This document shows, piece after piece, positions 1-7,580 of a stretch of DNA of 14,540 nucleotides (positions are counted from its first letter, which is position 1; every line of letters begins with the position of its first letter). Source of the stretch: Candidatus Latescibacterota bacterium (GTDB lineage Bacteria; Latescibacterota; UBA2968; UBA8231); the NCBI GenBank assembly GCA_021295675.1, contig JAGWBY010000063.1:1356-15895 (forward strand), read 5' to 3'. Below the pieces are notes generated by a model. It was given only the letters and a program-made list of their open reading frames with translations, had not been told where the DNA came from and made no database searches. Both the position numbers and the translations under genes were made by a program.

Positions 1-175
1 CCAGCAGGGACACCCAGCAGGATTTGCCAAAGCGACGGGGGCGAATAAAAAAGGCGTAGCGCTCCTCTTCCAGCGCGTGGACAAAGCGGGTCTTATCGAC
101 GTAGAGGCGATTTTCTAACCGAATGGCCTTGAAATCGGCCCAACCATAGGGAATGCGGGGGTAGGATGCGGGCAT
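1..175 (-). CDS. AAA-ATPase-like / PD-(D/E)XK nuclease family protein, N-terminal part only
   Basis: Only the first 58 codons lie in the window; the gene continues past the left edge. The start ATG (complement of 173-175) has a good ribosome site, GAGGAG, about 6 bases upstream. The peptide begins MPASYPRIPYGWADFKAIRL, continues with YVDKT at about residues 29-33 and has RPRRFGKS at about residues 46-53. The order 'IPYG-F..IR-YVDKT-(R)PRRFGKS' is typical of the AAA-ATPase-like domain family (PF09820), in which RRFGKS acts as a degenerate Walker A loop. These proteins usually carry a C-terminal PD-(D/E)XK nuclease-like domain, which would lie outside the window. Their cellular role is not established; they occur in many copies in some anaerobe and FCB genomes and may be mobile-element or defence related. 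The family call is fairly secure, the function is not. Confidence 0.8.
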   Translation of the reverse strand, partial: MPASYPRIPYGWADFKAIRLENRLYVDKTRFVHALEEERYAFFIRPRRFGKSCWVSLL

Positions 176-263
176 GACGACTCCTCAAACGAAGGAACAA
201 GACTGAGCGTAACGATTGAGCAAAACAAGCGCAACGCGCTCACGTGGACGTATCCGACAAAAA

Positions 264-674
264 TCAGCGATTCGCCAACAGTTCCTCTATCTCAGGCGGA
301 AAACCGCGCTGCCCATCGCGGTTGAGGCTGGTGCCGATGAGGCGGCCGTGTAGCACGTGTGCGCCATCGGCCTCTCTGAAGATATCTTGGACAAAGCAAA
401 AGCGCAGGCGGCTCTCCCGTTCTACGCGCAGCTCAACTGTGAAGCGGTCGCCGCTGCGGAGAGGAGTCCTGTAGTCGATTTCTGCGCGGGTGAGGACTAA
501 GTCGTGGCCCTGTTCGTGGAAGCGGGCAAAGCTGAGGCCGAGGCTTTGCAGATATTGATGGCGGGCGTGTTCGAGGTAGTGTTGGTAGATTGCGTTGTTG
601 ACAATGCCCTGTAAGTCGCATTCGTAGTCGCGGACGTCTAGGGTGAGCGTGAAGTCGGGAGGCTGTGCTGGCAT
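264..674 (-). CDS. Acyl-CoA thioesterase, hotdog fold (4HBT/YbgC-FadM type)
   Basis: A 136-residue protein, the usual length for single-domain hotdog thioesterases. The active-site helix region is clear: VRDYECDLQGIVNNAIYQHY at about residues 14-33. It holds the catalytic Asp20, Gly23, Asn26-Asn27 and Tyr30 that match the D-x-x-G-x-x-x-N-x-x-Y pattern of the 4-hydroxybenzoyl-CoA thioesterase family, followed by LEHAR. The central strand segment (RTPLRSGDRFTVELRVERES, about residues 69-88) fits the family's substrate-lining sheet. It should hydrolyse an acyl-CoA thioester in the cytoplasm; the acyl group cannot be told from sequence. The ribosome site is weak (AGGA upstream of the ATG at 672-674). 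It is transcribed divergently from the mannonate dehydratase-like gene across an 87-base gap, so it is unlikely to share that gene's pathway. The neighbour at 1-175 follows it on the same strand. Confidence 0.88.
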   Translation of the reverse strand: MPAQPPDFTLTLDVRDYECDLQGIVNNAIYQHYLEHARHQYLQSLGLSFARFHEQGHDLVLTRAEIDYRTPLRSGDRFTVELRVERESRLRFCFVQDIFREADGAHVLHGRLIGTSLNRDGQRGFPPEIEELLANR

Positions 675-761
675 GTTTTATTGTCCTATGGGCAAGAGAG
701 GCTCTGCTTGTTGGATTGAGGGGACTTGGCTATTTTGTGCCCCGTAAAAGGAGGGCAAACG

Positions 762-1702
762 ATGTTCAAAATATCCGTCTGGCACGGCGATCTGTCGGAA
801 TCGTACCTGCGCTACGTCACCCAACTCGGGGTGGATTGTTTGGACTTTGGCTCGGGTGATTACTTCCCCGGGGTCAAAGAGCAGGGCTATCCCGACTTGG
901 ACGCCGTGATAAAAATAAGAAAAAAAGTCCGTTCTTGGGGACTAGACTTCAACCGCGTGACCCTGCCGGACATAACTGAAAAGTTCATGTCCGGGCAGGA
1001 CGACGGCGAGAAGGAGTTGGAAAACGCGGCCGCGGCACTGAAGGTCTTTGCCGAGGCCGGAGCACCCATTGCGCGGCAGCGATTCCACGGCGATGTGTTC
1101 CCCTGGATGCTCCACCGCTGGAACTCGCCAAGGCGCGGCGGCTATCACTACCGGGCCGAGAGCCGCAGCTTGGCCGAGAGCGACGAGGGGCCGCCTTCGC
1201 TAGAACAGCTCGATGCTTGGTGGGCGCGATTTTGCACGGTGTACGAGCGCTTGGTGCCCATTGCCGAAGACCGCGACATCAAGCTGGCGATCCATCCCTC
1301 GGACTCGCCGCTGCCGGATACGCCGCTGGGCGGCTTGGGTTTTCACAAGGTCATCGACGCCTTTCCCAGCCGCCAAGTACCCGCGCCGAGGCTGGGGGCT
1401 TGCCGTTGGTACTCGACGAGGTGCACAATTATGGGCGCAAGGGACGGATCTTCATGGTGCATTTGCGCAATGTGCGCGGGAGTTTGGCCACGGCCGAGGG
1501 GTTTGAGGAGACCCTGCTCGACGACGGCGACATGAATATGGCCAAAATTTTGCTGGAACTGGACCGGGTGGGTTTCGATGGGTGCATTAATCCAGATCAC
1601 ATTCCGGCGCTGGAAGGAGACGCGGGGGCATTGACGCGGGGGTTGGCGTACTCAGTGGGGTACATCAAGGCGTTGTTTGCCGCGTTGGCGGCGGTTAAGT
1701 AG
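762..1702 (+). pseudogene. uxuA: Mannonate dehydratase-like (UxuA family), broken by a short deletion with frameshift
   Basis: Two reading frames together give one UxuA-family protein (PF03786), which would dehydrate D-mannonate to 2-keto-3-deoxygluconate in hexuronate catabolism. The start ATG at 762 follows AGGAGG; an upstream in-frame ATG at 726 lies before that site and is rejected. Frame one (762 to about 1377) contains RQRFHGDVFPWM and the metal-site motif HPSDSP (His178). Frame two (about 1379 to the TAG at 1700-1702) continues with TRAEAGG, VHLRNVRG, DGDMNM and NPDHIPALEGD, all family hallmarks. At the join, FPSRQ runs straight into TRAEAGG. In relatives I recall about eight residues here, of the type VGYLYCxG, including a metal-binding cysteine. 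A deletion of roughly 22-25 bases (congruent to 1 mod 3) would explain both the loss and the frame change. As written the gene makes no functional enzyme. Intact length would be about 320 residues, normal for the short subfamily. Confidence 0.82.
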
Positions 1703-1708
1703 TGAGCC

Positions 1709-1725
1709 GCAGATGAACGCAGATG
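1709..1725 (+). repeat. Short direct repeat GCAGATGAAC-GCAGATG behind the uxuA-like gene
   Basis: Seven bases after the uxuA-like stop codon the sequence reads GCAGATGAACGCAGATG, a 10-base unit followed by 7 bases of a second copy. Longer runs of this GCAGAT(G/A)AAC unit are known to me as dispersed intergenic repeats in several bacterial phyla. With fewer than two full copies here the call is tentative. Confidence 0.35.
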
Positions 1726-1750
1726 TGAAATAACGTCGATCGGAGCGCAC

Positions 1751-1899
1751 TTAGAAGCTGTCTGCAAACCCCTGGCGGCCTTCGCGCGGCTGCAAACGCG
1801 GCGGCCGGCGTTGGGCAAAGCCACCCATATTTCGTCAATATGGGCGGCGTTACCCGCCTTGTCCGCGGGGCACACCCGGAATTTACAGACAGCTTCTTA
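1751..1899. mobile_element. MITE-like miniature element with 18-base terminal inverted repeats
   Basis: TTAGAAGCTGTCTGCAAA at 1751-1768 is matched in inverse orientation by TTTACAGACAGCTTCTTA at 1882-1899, with 16 of 18 positions pairing. The roughly 150-base element has no credible gene. It contains an inner perfect inverted repeat, CCCATATT (1824-1831) and AATATGGG (1837-1844), around a 5-base loop TCGTC. Flanking GCC and GGC at 1820-1822 and 1846-1848 could lengthen this stem. The size, the ends and the lack of a gene fit a non-autonomous transposable element or dispersed intergenic repeat that depends on a transposase elsewhere. No clear target-site duplication is visible; TTAG occurs at both edges but overlaps the repeat itself. 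A partial further copy of the end, GACGGCTTCTAA, sits at 1910-1921. It lies between the uxuA-like gene and the next gene, whose ribosome site is intact. Confidence 0.6.
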
Positions 1900-1947
1900 G
1901 AATTTTGAGACGGCTTCTAAAGTCGATGAGTCTCCAAAGAGGTTCCT

Positions 1948-3147
1948 ATGACAACAAGCAAAAAGAAAATCGCGGCGATTATCACTGAATACCGCCCTCG
2001 GTCGCACGCCGACGTGATTGTCTCCAAGTTCCTCAAGGGTTTCCCCACGGACGAGGGCTTGTGCGCGCCGAGGGTCGAGGTCGCGTCTATGTACATCGAC
2101 CAGTTTCCCGAAAACGACATGGGACGGGCGATGGCCCAAGAGCACGGGGTGCCGATTTTTAACAGCATCTCAGCGGCGCTGTGTCTGGGGGGACGGGAGC
2201 TAGCGGTGGATGGGGTATTGTCCATTGGCGAGCACGGGGACTACGCTTGGAACGAGAAGGAGCAGCAGCTCTATCCGCGGCGCTACTTTATGGAGCAAAT
2301 TTGCGGGGTGATGGCGACGTCGAAGCGGGGGGTGCCGGTGTTCAACGACAAGCACTTGTCCTATAGCTGGACCGATGCGCTGTGGATGTACCAACGGGCA
2401 CAGGCGGTGGGTGCGGCGTTTATGGGCGGGTCTTCACTGCCGGTGTGTTGGCGGCAGCCTTGGGTTGAGCACGAGTTGGAAACCCCCGTGGAAGAGGCAG
2501 TGGCGATTGGGTTTTCCGGGCTGGATATCTACGGGTTCCACACCCTCGAAGTGCTCCAGTGCATGGTCGAACGACGGCAGGGTGGGGAGACAGGAGTGGC
2601 GGCAGTGACTTGTCTGGAGGGGGAGGCTGTGTGGCGGGCTGCCGATGAGGGATTGTGGTCGCGGGAACTAGCAGAGGCTGCCTGCGCGACTATTGTCGAT
2701 AAGCCCGAGGGGACGATGGAGGAGCACTGCGAAAACCCGGCGCTTTTTGCGGTGGAATACAGCGACGGATTGCGGGGGGCCGTGCTGATGCTCAATGGCT
2801 ATGTCCACGACTTGGCGTACGCGGCGCGGGTCGGCGGGCAGGTGCAAGCCTGCGAGTTCCACGCCCAAGGGCACGGCGGGCTGGAAGGGGCGTACGCGCA
2901 TTTTAGCTATCTGTCGCTCAACGTCGAAGAGATGTTCCTGAGCGGCGAGGCCCAGTATCCGGTCGAGCGCACCCTGCTGACTAGCGGCATCCTCGAAGCG
3001 GCGCTGACGTCGCGCTACGAGGGGTACAAGCGGCTGGAAACGCCGTGGTTGGACTTGGAATACCGGTCGTATGATGCGTTCCGTTGGCGACCGACTGGGC
3101 CGCGGCCGATTGGAGCCTGTCTAGATCCGTGGCCGCCGAGCGCGTGA
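1948..3147 (+). CDS. Conserved protein of unknown function, 399 aa
   Basis: An intact 399-residue reading frame starting at an ATG preceded by AAAGAGG. I recognise it only as a conserved hypothetical family that I recall from Planctomycetes, Verrucomicrobia and related environmental genomes, so no function is assigned. The N-terminus (KIAAIITEYRPRSHADVIVS, about residues 7-26) looks like a beta-alpha unit of a Rossmann-type fold. Strong family-like blocks follow: VDGVLSIGEHGDY (about residues 88-100), YPRRYFMEQICGVM, VFNDKHLSY, FMGGSSLPVCWR, YGFHTLEVLQCMVERR, and a C-terminus ending PIGACLDPWPPS. The many conserved His, Cys, Glu and Asp residues in these blocks suggest an enzyme, possibly metal-dependent, but this is inference. 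It has no signal peptide or membrane segment and is probably cytoplasmic. Only 19 bases separate its stop from the glnE remnant, so the two were probably co-transcribed. Confidence 0.85.
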   Translation: MTTSKKKIAAIITEYRPRSHADVIVSKFLKGFPTDEGLCAPRVEVASMYIDQFPENDMGRAMAQEHGVPIFNSISAALCLGGRELAVDGVLSIGEHGDYAWNEKEQQLYPRRYFMEQICGVMATSKRGVPVFNDKHLSYSWTDALWMYQRAQAVGAAFMGGSSLPVCWRQPWVEHELETPVEEAVAIGFSGLDIYGFHTLEVLQCMVERRQGGETGVAAVTCLEGEAVWRAADEGLWSRELAEAACATIVDKPEGTMEEHCENPALFAVEYSDGLRGAVLMLNGYVHDLAYAARVGGQVQACEFHAQGHGGLEGAYAHFSYLSLNVEEMFLSGEAQYPVERTLLTSGILEAALTSRYEGYKRLETPWLDLEYRSYDAFRWRPTGPRPIGACLDPWPPSA

Positions 3148-3166
3148 GCATTAAAGGAGGCTCTGG

Positions 3167-4646
3167 ATGCCTGCGTTCCAAGAGAGTCTGCGTCTAGCCC
3201 ATCGGACCTTTGAAGAAGCGAGCGTGCCAGCGTGCCATACCCTAGCGCAATTGGGCTTTGACCAGCCCTATCAAGCCCTGCGGCGGCTGGACCTATTGGT
3301 CGATCTGGCGGGGCCAGCTTACGCCTTAGATCCCCCAGTGTCGCTGCTGGCGGCGGTGAGCCAGTCCGTCCAGCCCGACCAAGCGCTGCGGCGGTTGGCG
3401 GAATCACGACGCTACATCACCGGACCAACGACACCCCCATCTTGGGGCAGCAATTGGCGCAGATTTTGAGCTACAGCGGCTTTTTAACCGATGCATTGAT
3501 GCGCGACCCGGCGCACCTCTATTGGCTGCTGGCCGAGACGACCTATATGAGCCAGCCGTTGGCCCTGTCTGCCCTCCGCCGCGCCCTAATCCAAGAGACG
3601 GATAGCGACGATCCCCTTGCGGACTTGTACCGATTCCAGCGGCGCGAGTTACTGAGGTTGGGCACGGCCCAAGTGCTGGGGATGAAAGACGTGCGGCAGG
3701 TCGGGCGCGAATTGGCCGACTTGGCCGACGGGATAGTCGATCAGGCCCTAAAGTGGGCTTGGGAGGAGTTGCTGCCGCGCTGGGGCCGGCCGCTGGACGA
3801 GTGCGGCCGGCCGGCCAAGTTTTGCGTGGTGGGCTTGGGCAAGTACGGCGGTCAAGAACTCAACTACAGCTCGGATGTCGATTTGTTGTTCATCTACGAC
3901 GAAGAAGGCGAAACGCGCGCTCCGCGCGGCGGCTATTCAGTAGATAACGGCCAGTTTTTTCGGCGCTTGGGCGAACGGCTTATCCAGTTGTTGACTGAGA
4001 TGACCGGGGAGGGATTTTTTTATCGCGTTGACATGCGGCTGCGGCCCGACGGAATTGATGGAGCCTTGGTGCGACCCTTGGCTAGCTACTTGAGTTACTA
4101 CGAGGAACGGGGCGAGTTGTGGGAACGCCAGATGCTGATTAAGGCCCGCCGCGCCGCTGGTTCAACTCAAGTGTGGCAGCGCTTTCGCCAGATGCTGGTC
4201 CCTTTTGTCTTTCCGGGCCACTTCAAGGACGACCCGCGCCAAGAGATTGCCCGCGTCAAGCAGCGCATTGAAGCCGAAATAGCGAGTAGGGCCGGTGAAA
4301 ACAATATCAAGCTTCAGCCTGGCGGTATCCGCGACATCGAGTTCATCGTCCAGTGCCTGCAGCTACTCAACGGCCATACCCATCCGCAAATCCGCTCTCA
4401 CAATACTCTGACGGCGATTGAGCGCCTGCGCCGGGCCGAATTGCTTGCGCCAGCGGACGCCCAAACCCTAAAGGAGGCCTACCGCTTTTTGCGGCAGCTA
4501 GAAAACTTGCTGCAAATTCAGGAGGCCCAGCCGGTGTACGCGGCCAAATCCTAACGGAACTGATGGAACTGGACGAACCGCTAGCGGCGGTCTTGGAAGG
4601 GCATTGCCAAGGCGTCCGGCGGCTGTACGATGCGGTGTTTTGTTGA
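3167..4646 (+). pseudogene. glnE: glnE remnant: N-terminal half of glutamine synthetase adenylyltransferase, two frameshifts
   Basis: Three reading frames join into the N-terminal half of GlnE, the bifunctional enzyme that adenylylates and de-adenylylates glutamine synthetase. Part one starts at the ATG at 3167 (AGGAGG upstream) and runs to about 3420. Part two, about 3421-4551, holds the nucleotidyltransferase signature GLGKYGGQELNYSSDVDLLF followed by IYD, then RVDMRLRPDG, GELWERQMLIKAR and GGIRDIEFIVQ, all typical of the GlnE family. Part three, 4548-4646, reads ILTELMELDEPLAAVLEGHC and ends VRRLYDAVFC, matching the helical end of the first domain. At both joins some 8-10 expected residues seem missing. 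Nothing like the second nucleotidyltransferase domain follows, although full GlnE is about 950 residues. The remnant ends almost exactly at the domain boundary, about 490 residues in. A functional product is unlikely unless the frame breaks are sequence errors, in which case a half-length de-adenylylating protein remains possible. Confidence 0.85.
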
Positions 4647-4683
4647 CCAACTGATGTTACGCATCTGCGCCGAATCGGTAGGT

Positions 4684-4713
4684 GTAGGGGGCGGTTTGCA
4701 AACCGCCCCCTAC
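4684..4713. repeat. Perfect 30-base palindrome
   Basis: The half-site GTAGGGGGCGGTTTG is followed immediately by its exact reverse complement, with no mismatch and no spacer, 38 bases after the end of the glnE remnant and 26 bases before the lactonase ATG. As RNA it would form a very stable G+C-rich hairpin. There is no T-run on either side, so it is not a standard intrinsic terminator. Closely similar palindromes (GGGGCGGTTTGCAAACCGCCCC type) are known to me as dispersed intergenic repeats in several environmental bacteria. Confidence 0.75.
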
Positions 4714-4739
4714 GTTCACATAATCCAAGGAGAGATACC

Positions 4740-5777
4740 ATGATGCAACGTCTCGCCACAATCGCGCTGGTCTTGGTGGCCAGCACTGCCTTCGCCCAAG
4801 AGCCAATGGGCGATCCGTCGATCATACCCGAAGGGGCCAAGCTCGAAGTGCTCTTCGACGGCGCGTTCTTTTCTGAAGGGCCGGCCGTGGCCTTCGATGG
4901 CTCGGTTTACTTTAGCGACATTACCTTTTCCATGGAATCGGGGATGCAGGCCGGGCACATCTGGCGCTACGATCCCAAGACCGGCCAGACTGCGATCTTT
5001 CGCTCGCCCAGCGGCATGTCCAACGGCCTCAAGTTCGACGCGATGGGTCGGCTGATTGCCGCGGAGGGCGCGGATTTCGGGGGACAGCGCGTGACGCGCA
5101 CCGACCTTTCGACCGGTAAGACCGAGATCATCGCCGGGCTGTACGAGGGCCGTCCCTTTAACGCCCCCAACGACATTTCTATCGACGAAAAGGGCCGCAT
5201 CTACTTCAGCGACCCGCGCTATCTGGGGCACGAGCCGATCGCCCAGCCGGTGATGGCGGTCTATCGCATTGACCCGGACGGCACCATCGAGCGGATCATC
5301 ACCGACGCGGGCAAGCCCAACGGCGTTTGCGTGTCCCCGGACCAGCAGTCGCTCTACGTGGTGAGCAACGACAACGGCAATACGGGGATATTCCAATTGC
5401 TAGACATGCCCGCGCTCAAGGGCCGGATGGCGCTGTTGGCGTACGACTTGCATCCCGACGGCACGGCCACCTTCCGCGAGGTGATGGTCGATTACTATCC
5501 CGAAGACGGGCCGGATGGCTTAGTCGTCGATGCTGAGGGGAACCTGTACGTGGCGGTGCGGGACGTGACGCGCCCGGGCATTGTGGTGTATGCGCCCAGC
5601 GGCGAGGAACTGGGCTATATCCCCACGCCCGTGGTCCCGACCAATGTGGCGTTTGGCCGCGGCGAGGAGAGCAAGACGCTCTACGTCACCTACGGAGGAG
5701 GCGCGCCGCCGGAAAACCCTGGCATCTTGGCCAAGATAACAGTCGGCAAGGACGGATACCACCTGCCGGCCCCATAA
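4740..5777 (+). CDS. Secreted SMP-30/gluconolactonase-family lactonase
   Basis: A 345-residue six-bladed beta-propeller protein of the SMP-30/gluconolaconase/LRE family, expected to open sugar lactones to aldonic acids with a bound divalent metal. The family's four metal-site positions can be placed: Glu46 in FFSEGPAVAFDGSVYFSD, Asn144 in NAPNDIS, Asn194 in KPNGVCVSPD, and Asp259 in DGPDGLVVD. Repeated blade motifs of the form 'D..GxxYFSD' and 'SLYVVS' occur through the chain. Residues 1-19 (MMQRLATIALVLVASTAFA, cleavage before Gln20) form a clear signal peptide, so it acts in the periplasm or outside. The ATG at 4740 is followed by a second in-frame ATG at 4743; the site AAGGAGAG serves either. 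The symporter gene begins four bases after its stop, so the two almost certainly form an operon for lactone hydrolysis and uptake of the product. The exact substrate is unknown. Confidence 0.9.
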   Translation: MMQRLATIALVLVASTAFAQEPMGDPSIIPEGAKLEVLFDGAFFSEGPAVAFDGSVYFSDITFSMESGMQAGHIWRYDPKTGQTAIFRSPSGMSNGLKFDAMGRLIAAEGADFGGQRVTRTDLSTGKTEIIAGLYEGRPFNAPNDISIDEKGRIYFSDPRYLGHEPIAQPVMAVYRIDPDGTIERIITDAGKPNGVCVSPDQQSLYVVSNDNGNTGIFQLLDMPALKGRMALLAYDLHPDGTATFREVMVDYYPEDGPDGLVVDAEGNLYVAVRDVTRPGIVVYAPSGEELGYIPTPVVPTNVAFGRGEESKTLYVTYGGGAPPENPGILAKITVGKDGYHLPAP

Positions 5778-5781
5778 TTAG

Positions 5782-7491
5782 ATGACCACATTAGACTGGG
5801 CCGTCGTCTTGGTCCTCAACGGCGGCATCGTCGCCTATAGCCTGATTGCCTTCCGCAACAAGGGCGAGAGTTTCGACTGGTACCTCGCGGCCAAGTCCAT
5901 GCCCTGGTGGGTGATCGGGCTGTCGGCGTTTGGCACGGCTGTTGATAGCGGCGATTACGTCGGCATTGTCGGCGGATCGTACAACCTCGGGTTGTCGCAG
6001 TTGGCGCAGTGGTGGTTGGGCATTGCCGTGGGCTGGACCGTGCTCAGCTTTTTCGTCATCGTGCCGATGTACCGCTCGGGGGTTTTTACCAACGCCGAGT
6101 GGCTGGAGTTCCGCTTTGGGCCAGCGGCCCGCCTGCTAGCCGTCTTGATCAACGTCCAATCGCGGACCAACGTGCTGGGCAACATTTTCTTTTCCATGTT
6201 TCTGGTGCTCAATATCATCGCCGGAATCGAGGAGACGACTTGCTGGTTGGTGGTAGTGGGCGTGGCACTCAGCTCGGTGCTCTACATCGTGCGCGGCGGT
6301 TTGCGGGCCGGAGTGCTGACCGACGCGCTACAAAGCGCGACGATGATCGTGGCCTCTTTTGTGCTGTGGGGATTTGTCTATTCGGGTTTGGGTGGCTGGG
6401 ATGGGGTGACGGCGCGGCTGGAGGCCGTGGAAGAAGGGTTGGCGGATACGCTGCTGCACGTGGGAGGCTATTCGCCGCCCGGTGTGCCTCCCTTCATCGT
6501 GATATTTGGCTTTTTGGTGGTGTTGACTACGTACGCGGTCATCAACCAGTACGAGGCCATCCGCTTCTTAGGTGCGCGCTCGGAGTGGGACTTCAAAATG
6601 GCTGCGCTGGTGGCCAGCATCGCCACGGCGATTTGCCTGTTCTTTAACGTCAGCTTGGGGCCGATGGCGCGGGCGCAGTTTCCCGGCTTGGAAATCGTCG
6701 ATCAGGCCTATCCGCTGATGATCGAAGCGTACCTGCCCGCTGGGTTGGTCGGGCTGGTGGTCGCTGGGCTGGTGGCGGCTGGGTACTCGACTTTTGACTC
6801 CATTGGCATTGGCATTTCCTCGCTTTTTGTCCGCGACGTGTACGCGCGTTTTATCGTCAAGGACGCTACGGACGCGCACTACACTAAGGTGGGGCGGATC
6901 TCGGTGCCGATCATTCTGGCGCTGGGTTTTATCTATGTGCCCTTTTTAGGCGAGAAGGGGATGCTGATGTTCTATCTGCGGCTGGCCGGGGCCATTGCCG
7001 TGCCGCTGATGACGGTCATTTTGATGGGGGTTTTCACGCGAGTACACCGCGAGACTGGGATCGTCGGTTTGTTGGTGGGGCTTGGCTACGGGATGTCGGC
7101 GATCTTGGCCGATTTTAATGAGTGGCCGCTGCCGGTGTGGTACCAGAATACGTGGTGGACCTACCTGTGGAACTTGGTGCTGCCGGCGGTGAGTATGCTC
7201 GTCGCCTCGAAGCTGATTGATTGGCGGCGCGGTCCGGTGCGCGACGAAGAATTGCGCGGGCTGATTTACGTCCGCCACGAAGACCCGGCTGCACTGCGTC
7301 CGCTCATGGCCCGGCGGATTGCGGCGCTGGAAGGCACCTGGTTGCAGAAGACTCTGATAGAAGCACCTATTCGGCCAGAGTATCCTTTCCCGGTCGGCGA
7401 GGATGGTCCTAAGTGGTATTTGCGGCCGGGGGTGTGGATTGGGGTCTATTTGGCCGTGGCCAGCTTTTTGCTTTTTGTGGTGCTGTGGTAG
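5782..7491 (+). CDS. Sodium:solute symporter (SSS) family transporter
   Basis: A 569-residue very hydrophobic protein, the right length for the sodium/solute symporter family. It begins with a membrane segment at about residues 6-24, followed by the typical FRNKGESFDWYLAAKSMPWW, where SSS proteins carry a conserved loop and second helix. Many further helices follow, the last one at about residues 548-568. The segment AGYSTFDSIGIGISSLFVRD followed by VY, at about residues 334-355, matches the SSS helix that supplies serine/threonine oxygens to a sodium site and ends in the D-x-Y motif. It should import an organic solute with sodium across the inner membrane. A sugar or sugar acid is suggested by the lactonase gene ending four bases upstream, but this is inference. 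The start ATG at 5782 lacks a strong ribosome site, which suggests translational coupling to the lactonase. A long hydrophilic stretch at about 478-545 precedes the final helix. Confidence 0.9.
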   Translation: MTTLDWAVVLVLNGGIVAYSLIAFRNKGESFDWYLAAKSMPWWVIGLSAFGTAVDSGDYVGIVGGSYNLGLSQLAQWWLGIAVGWTVLSFFVIVPMYRSGVFTNAEWLEFRFGPAARLLAVLINVQSRTNVLGNIFFSMFLVLNIIAGIEETTCWLVVVGVALSSVLYIVRGGLRAGVLTDALQSATMIVASFVLWGFVYSGLGGWDGVTARLEAVEEGLADTLLHVGGYSPPGVPPFIVIFGFLVVLTTYAVINQYEAIRFLGARSEWDFKMAALVASIATAICLFFNVSLGPMARAQFPGLEIVDQAYPLMIEAYLPAGLVGLVVAGLVAAGYSTFDSIGIGISSLFVRDVYARFIVKDATDAHYTKVGRISVPIILALGFIYVPFLGEKGMLMFYLRLAGAIAVPLMTVILMGVFTRVHRETGIVGLLVGLGYGMSAILADFNEWPLPVWYQNTWWTYLWNLVLPAVSMLVASKLIDWRRGPVRDEELRGLIYVRHEDPAALRPLMARRIAALEGTWLQKTLIEAPIRPEYPFPVGEDGPKWYLRPGVWIGVYLAVASFLLFVVLW

Positions 7492-7580
7492 GGCCGCCCG
7501 GCGTTCTTTACCGCATTCCCCCTGCTATCTAACTTATTCTATACGCTACGCTTATTCACTCTTCACAGGTCAGGTACGCC

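Noticed and set aside
708..736. Promoter-like pair TTGTTG and TATTTT, 17 bases apart, before the uxuA-like gene
   Set aside because: Spacing is good, but the match to consensus is only 3 of 6 and 4 of 6, and promoter preferences of this lineage are unknown.
1709..1725. CRISPR-like repeat
   Set aside because: Fewer than two copies of a 10-base unit and no spacers; at most a fragment of a dispersed repeat.
1597..1875. Minus-strand open frame of 92 codons over the uxuA end and the repeat element
   Set aside because: It spans the element boundary and the end of a real gene on the other strand; it is better explained by the repeat.
4684..4713. Intrinsic terminator
   Set aside because: The hairpin is strong, but neither flank has a run of T residues.
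4716..5396. Minus-strand open frame of 226 codons
   Set aside because: It lies antisense to the lactonase, whose metal-site motifs and signal peptide are clear; the open frame follows from high G+C.
6009..6647. Plus-strand open frame of 212 codons in another frame
   Set aside because: It overlaps the symporter in a shifted frame and has Arg/Gly-rich composition typical of shadow frames.
7492..7580. Promoter or regulator site before nagB
   Set aside because: The stretch is A/T-richer than its surroundings, but no clear -35/-10 pair or operator palindrome can be seen.
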